This document shows, in pieces, positions 59,201 through 64,000 of a stretch of 64,000 nucleotides of DNA. Each line of letters opens with the position of its first letter. The first letter of the stretch is position 1. The notes under the pieces were generated by a model, which was not told the origin of the DNA, ran no database searches, and saw only the letters and a program-made list of their open reading frames with translations. The position numbers and the translations under genes are program-made. Origin of the DNA: Suillus spraguei (taxonomy: Eukaryota; Basidiomycota; Agaricomycetes; Boletales; Suillaceae); the NCBI GenBank assembly GCA_016800925.1, contig JABCPU010000111.1:62001-126000 (forward strand). Reading direction: 5' to 3'.

Positions 59201-61524
59201 ACAGCACACCTCATCTCTATGTATCAGCGCTGCCATTCTCTCCCTTCAACTCTGCGCTATCCAGGACTTTTTCAGCACGGTTTCCCAACTCTCTTCGTGT
59301 GGCATCTGGACGTAATATCAACTGGACGGCTGTTCAGACTGTGATCACCGGACACACTAATCGCGTCAACTCAGTTTCGTTCTCGCCGGATGGGACTTTG
59401 GTTGCAACTGGATCGAGTGATTGTACTCTGCGACTGTGGGATGCGGCGACTGGGCAGCCAGTAGGCGAGCCTTTGCTGGGACACACTTCTTATGTTACCT
59501 CAGTTTCTTTCTCGCCGGATGGGACACGTATTGTATCTGGCTCGTTCGATAAGACTGTCCGGCTGTGGGATGTAGCAACATGGCAGCCTGTCGGTGATCC
59601 CTTATGTGGGCACACTGAAGAAGTTTTATCAGTCTCATTCTCGCCGAACGGAACTCGCATCGTGACAGGTTCGGTGGATAAGACTGTCCGGCTGTGGGAT
59701 GTGGCAACGCGGCAGCCAATTGGTGAACCCTTGCAGGGGCACACTGATAGCGTTTACTCAGTATCGTTCTCGCCGGATGAGACTCGCATTGTTTCTGGTT
59801 CAAATGATAAAACTGTTCGGCTGTGGGAAGTAGCGACGGGGCTGCCAGTCGGTGAGCCCTTGGAAGGGCATACATCTTATGTGAAATCAGTCTCCTTCTC
59901 TTCGGATGGGACTCGCATCGCCACTGGTTCTGCGGACAACACTGTCCGGCTGTGGAATGCAGCGACAGGGAAACCTGTCTGTGAGCCCCTGGAGGGGCAC
60001 ACTGGTTGGGTGAGATCAGTTTCGTTCTCGCCGGACGGAAGTCACATCGTGTCAGGTTCGGAAGATGATACTGTCCGGCTGTGGAATTCAGCAACAGCGC
60101 AGCAAGTTGGCGAGCCCTTGGTAGGGCACACTGATAGTGTACTCTCGGTCTCGTTCTCTCCGGATGGGACTCGCATCGCGACTGGTTCTTCGGATCACAC
60201 TGTTCGACTGTGGGATGCATTTACAGGCCAGCCAGCTAGTGAGCCCTTGCAAGGGCACACTACTTTAATTACCTTAGTCTCGCTATCGCCGGATGGGACG
60301 CGCTTCACAACTGGTTCTGAAGATGGAACTGTCCGGCTGTTGGATGTAGTGACAGGGCAGCCAGTCGGTGAGCCTTTACTTGGGCACACTGGGCAGGTCA
60401 ACTCAGTCTCGTTCTCTCCGGACGGGACTCGCATCGTAACTAGTTCGGCGGATAAGAGTGTTCGATTATGGGATACAAGGACCGGGCAGTTAGTGGGTGA
60501 GCCTTTGGTAGGGCACACCGGTTGGGTTAGGTCAGTCTCGTTCTCGCCGGATGGGAGTCGCATCATTTCTGGTTCGGACGATAAGACTGTCCGGTTGTGG
60601 GATGTAGGAACGGGGCAGCCAGTTGGTGGGCCCTTGGAGGGGCACACTGATTGGGTCAGATCAGTTTCATTCTCGCCGGATGGGACTCGCATTATTTCTG
60701 GTTCAGATGATAAGACTGTTCGGCTATGGGAAACAGCGACGGGGCAGCCAGTCGGCGAGCCCTTGGACGTGCACACCAGCTGGGTTATGTCAGTCTCATT
60801 CTCTTTGGATGGGACTCGCATCGTGACTGGTTCTGCGGATAATACTGTCCGGCTGTGGAATGCAGCGACAGGGAAGCCTGTCTGTGAGCCCTTAAATCAG
60901 CACACTTCTTCGGTCAACTCGGTCTCGTTCTCGCCGGATGGGACTCGCATTGTCTCTGGTTCGAATGATGGGACTGTACGGCTGTGGGATGCAGGAACGG
61001 GACAGCCAGTTGGTGAGCCCTTACGGGGGCATACTGATGGCATTACTTCAGTCTCCTTCTCGCGGGATGGAACTCGCATCATTTCGGGTTCATATGATGG
61101 GACTGTCCGGGTCTGGTATGCAGTGATTAGGAAGTCATTGCAGGACCACACCGAAGAGGGCTATTCAGCATCGCCCCTGCATGGCAGTTGCATCTCACAT
61201 CCAACAATCGCCGTCCTCACAGGCAACGCCACAAACGATGACTTCATTTCCTTCTCATCAGACTCGACTCATGCACTGCGCAACACTGCTGAACTACTTG
61301 AGGGCGCCCCCCATGATGACCGCAAGTCTACGTTCGCTTTTCCGGGAGAAGATGGATGGATAATGGGACCCAATTGTCGGCTCTTATTCTGGGTACCACC
61401 CGCTTCACGAAAGGCGTTTAGATATCATCCCCGAACTGCGTTAGTGATTGGGACAGAATGTGTTGAGCTTGATTTGAGTCACATGGCACATGGCACACGG
61501 TGGCAGCATTGCTATAAGGAGTGA
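56243..61524 (+). CDS. NACHT-WD40 receptor (NLR-like STAND protein)
   Basis: Nine exons join in phase without a stop: 56243-56332, 56404-56472, 56507-56620, 56679-56897, 56947-56997, 57055-57250, 57313-57447, 57497-59061, 59119-61524; 1614 residues. The N-terminal ~290 residues (FLGNVTNGVIKKIS; HPYAKVVLGLLSSASK; TKNFWQRLGKNVISEAENTT) are a helical domain that precedes NACHT in agaricomycete NWD proteins. NACHT: Walker A GPAGKGKS (~345), Walker B VVILIDALDES (~445), sensor-like IITSRPL. An all-helical segment leads to 14 WD40 repeats of 43 residues (about 885-1490), each GHT...VSFSPDGT...TVRLW. A short unique tail closes. STAND NTPases oligomerise on ligand binding; fungal members act in allorecognition or defence. 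The ligand is unknown. Confidence 0.93.
59320..61140 (+). repeat. 14 tandem 129-bp WD40-coding repeats
   Basis: Each unit is 129 bp (43 codons) with little indel variation. Conserved core: VSFSPDGTRI..GS..D.TVRLWD.ATGQPVGEP. Substitutions pile up in the two residues after GHT, the one before the first Ser of VSFSPDG, and the one or two before TVRLW. Units 5 and 12 share the same second half (ADNTVRLWNAATGKPVCEP). This points to copy exchange between units. Confidence 0.9.
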
Positions 61525-63309
61525 GTCTTCAACCGTTTCTGTTCCTTGCAGTCATTCAACTGGATGCATATAGTTTGTGATTACGATTATCGTATCCCAA
61601 TAATTGGCATGCGAGAAGGATCAAAGAACCTTGAGTACGATAACAAGTTGATTCTATGTAAATTGTATGCCTACTAGCAAATATCAAGTCTGAGTCCGGG
61701 GTAATTCGAGTGAAAGGTCTGAAAGTGACCGAGCAACAGATTTTTGAGAGCATGGAACGATCATAGTGTGATGAACCAAGTTTATGGACGATGGGTTACG
61801 GTTCGATTTGCCTATATGCCGCAACTTATTTTGAAGTCCGACCAATGTTTGTTCCGAACTTTATTGGTATGCATGATATGGTCCTGTCACATGAATCACA
61901 CATCAGTTCTACGCCAGTCTGCGGCGACTCTGCGCGCCGTGCTCACTGAGGTAGATCCGCAGCTGCTGGCGAGCATTACTATTAATATCACAACATTAGT
62001 GGCGACCTATCCTTCGGATTCCTTCCCTGAGCTCACTGAGCAGCCCTTACCCTCCAGGATATGCGACTCACTCAGGCTGCGCAGTGCTTCATTCCCGCTA
62101 TGACAGTAGTTGGTGTTGTGTTTCTCACTGTGTATGTTGATCTTAATCGTCGACTGTGCCTTTAGTTGCTATCAAGTCATTGGACCCTTCACTGATATTC
62201 CTACTGTTATTTATGTTGACGATGAGTCGAGATTTCTCCGTGCTATCGTCTTTTCTGCATGACTGCATCGTGCTGCGTTTTGTTTTCAATCATAATGGGT
62301 CACCGTGGAGTTGACTTCTGGTCCTGCGCGCATTCCTACTATCGACAATTGGTATAATTCTTAACAGACATTTCGACCGGTCTATCTAGCCTGAAGTATA
62401 TTCCCACTGTCTTTTCTCCTTCTGCCGCATCCCATATGGCTTTGAGACAGCATGACAATCATGTATGGTCTCATTAGGACGATCAATATCATCACGACGG
62501 CTTGCAAACTTTGTCCGTATTTGTACTGACACTTGTTGCCCCCATTGTATGCAGAAGAGAGCAGAGATTCGTACGAAGACTGCTGCTCTATGGAAAGCCA
62601 GACCACTGTGCTCTACTTCCAAGGCTTCCACTTCTCAGAACCTTCCTAGTAAGGTAAGTGCTTGTATTGGTTTCCGACCACCCTGTGCTAATGTGTCATG
62701 TAGATTTATTCCCGCTACCATAAGGGAGTGGGTTATATCGTGTTTTATGGGACATTATTCAAATCGATTGTCTTCCTGCGTCTGTTGCTCTTGTCCTTGA
62801 ATGGTATTTTTCTCTCGTCTTCTTCGATTGCTCGTCCGCTCAGCCATTTGTGCCCAAGTTCGCGTTTCGCTGAAATCCCCATGGCCTCAGTGATTTATTG
62901 CCGTGTTCTCACTACCGAAGTCGAGTTCGAGGTCGCGTGAGGTCTCGATGTTATGTTTGGGATGAACTGCACCACCGTTTTGTGGGAAGATGAGACTCCC
63001 GTCTCCAATCCTCCATGTCTGGCCTTCAAGGTGGTGACAGTGTTTCACTGTCCTCGTTTCCTAGTATCTGCTCATTTCCTTCTGTGTTTCCAGAAACTCC
63101 GTGTATACTTAGTGGTAATGTCAATCATATTGAACTTGCTGCTAATGATGGTGAATTAGAATTATCTTAGTCTTCGTCCCTCGTCGGGGCAATTCTATTG
63201 TCTCGTAGACGTTCAGACTCGAAATTTACAGTCCATGTCATCTTTTCGGGCAGTGTCAATCAAGGGCCCCACAAGTTTTCAACTTAGGATGAGTCGTCAA
63301 GTGGGGGTT
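61525..63309. other. intergenic, no supported gene
   Basis: Open frames to 119 codons without family resemblance. Possibly degraded retroelement sequence (62500-62650), but I cannot support it. Confidence 0.35.
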
Positions 63310-64000
63310 AAAGACTTTAGCATGGCTAGTGTGGTTACCACAACAGAATAAAAATCTGTTTCCCTTGGAATACGCAGGTTCGAAACCTGCTGAATTACAG
63401 TTTTTTTCTATCAGAATGCAAAAGACTTTAGCATGGCTAGTGTGGTTACCACAACAGAATAAAAATCTGTTTCCCTTGGAATACGCAGGTTCGAAACCTG
63501 CTGAATTACAGTTTTTTCTATCAGAACGCACTTTGACATTCATTCATGGACGGTTTCTTCAGAAGTTCACCGCAACTGGTTTTAGTCAGGTGGTTGCCAT
63601 AACAGAATCAAAATCTGTTTCTCTTGGACTGTGCAGGTTTGAAACCTGCTGATGACAATTTTTTTTTCTATTGAAACACCTTGACATTCACTCATGAATG
63701 GCTTCTTTAGAAGTTCATCATAACTGGTCTTAGCTAGGCGGTTGCCACAACAGAATCAAAATCTGTTTATCTTGAACTGTGTGGGTTCAAAACCTGCTGA
63801 TGACGAGGTTTTTCTCTCAGAAAACACTTTGATGTTCCCTTGTGGACGGTTTCTTTGCAAGTTCACTGTAGCTGGTGTTAGCCTGGTGGTTGCCATGACA
63901 AAATCAAAATCTGTTTGTCTTGGACTGTGCAGGTTCGAAACCTGCCGACAACAAGGTTTTTTCTATCAGAACATACCTTAATATTCACCCATGATGGTTT
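63310..64000 (+). repeat. tandem array of tRNA-like units, running off the window
   Basis: Five units. Each has an A-box-like TAG(C/T)..GGTGG or TAGTGTGG, a 5-bp stem with 7-nt loop (ACAGA-ATCAAAA-TCTGT), a T-arm-like GCAGG-TTCGAAA-CCTGC, and a run of T afterwards. The B-box cores GGTTYRAAACC lie at 63377, 63488, 63636, 63784 and 63932: spacing 111, 148, 148, 148 bp. Units 1 and 2 (63310-63420, 63421-63530) are nearly identical, differing by T-run length and one base. In units 3-5 the loop would carry a CAA (Leu-type) triplet, in units 1-2 AAA. A matching acceptor stem was not found, so these are tRNA-derived repeats and not called as functional tRNA genes. Confidence 0.75.

Noticed and set aside
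59490..60821. Long minus-strand frames opposite the WD40 repeats
   Set aside because: Periodic shadows of the 129-bp repeats on the other strand; not genes.
63256..63652. Open frames through the terminal repeats (KNLFPLEYAGSKPAELQ-type)
   Set aside because: They repeat because the DNA repeats; tRNA-like features explain the sequence better than coding.
63310..64000. CRISPR-like array
   Set aside because: Units are whole tRNA-like cores with constant spacing, not short repeats with variable spacers, and the genome is fungal.
63310..64000. Functional tRNA-Leu genes
   Set aside because: Anticodon arm and T arm look right, but no pairing acceptor stem could be found by hand.

Overview
This is a fungal genomic window. 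Genes carry many short GT-AG introns (about 50-70 bp), and the gene families are those of mushroom-forming basidiomycetes (Agaricomycetes): polyporopepsin-type aspartic protease, S10 carboxypeptidases, TPR/HET-type proteins, NACHT-WD40 receptors, a Plavaka transposase with a DUF6698 gene, and a GH99-like protein. The TPR/HET and WD40 families resemble those of Boletales; that placement is inference from family memory, not a search.

Layout. 1-759 is the 3' end of a TPR/HET-type gene. 4033-5523 (-) is a secreted aspartic protease. 6.8-12.2 kb is a scrap yard: a TPR/HET pseudogene holding a perfect-looking foldback, an LTR-like repeat, a broken carboxypeptidase 3' end, and a 5'-truncated LINE with a clean target-site duplication. 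12.2-16.1 kb holds two intact convergent genes, an O6-alkylguanine-DNA alkyltransferase (+) and a GH99-like protein with a long disordered region and RGG tail (-). 16.5-19.4 kb repeats the LTR-like element and TPR/HET pseudogene in inverted orientation. Carboxypeptidase copy A is at 19734-22029 (-), followed by a WD40 relic that has picked up a piece of the GH99-like gene.

23.4-31.6 kb is one decayed DNA transposon: a DUF6698 gene (-) and a Plavaka transposase (+) diverge between inverted subterminal motifs. A 763-bp solo LTR sits inside the transposase; removing it with one copy of its 5-bp duplication restores the reading frame. Next come a second WD40 relic, carboxypeptidase B (33437-35752, -), and a conserved housekeeping block: PdxT/SNO glutaminase (-), an HRP1-like RNA-binding protein (+) diverging from it, and an Ist2/anoctamin membrane protein (+). 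Carboxypeptidase C (43966-46275, -) has several single-base lesions and is followed by a fuller but frameshifted WD40 gene. A third LTR-like repeat lies at 51-52.3 kb, an MFS drug transporter at 53561-55710 (-), and a complete nine-exon NACHT-WD40 receptor with 14 near-identical WD repeats at 56243-61524 (+). The window ends in a tandem array of tRNA-like units with exact 148-bp spacing that runs off the edge.

How it fits together: a conserved core (36.4-42.5 kb, plus the alkyltransferase and GH99-like genes) is embedded in fast-changing DNA where secreted peptidases, WD40 genes and self/non-self type genes have been duplicated, inverted and broken by transposons. Exon limits for several genes were worked out by hand from splice sites and phase; where this succeeded they are given.
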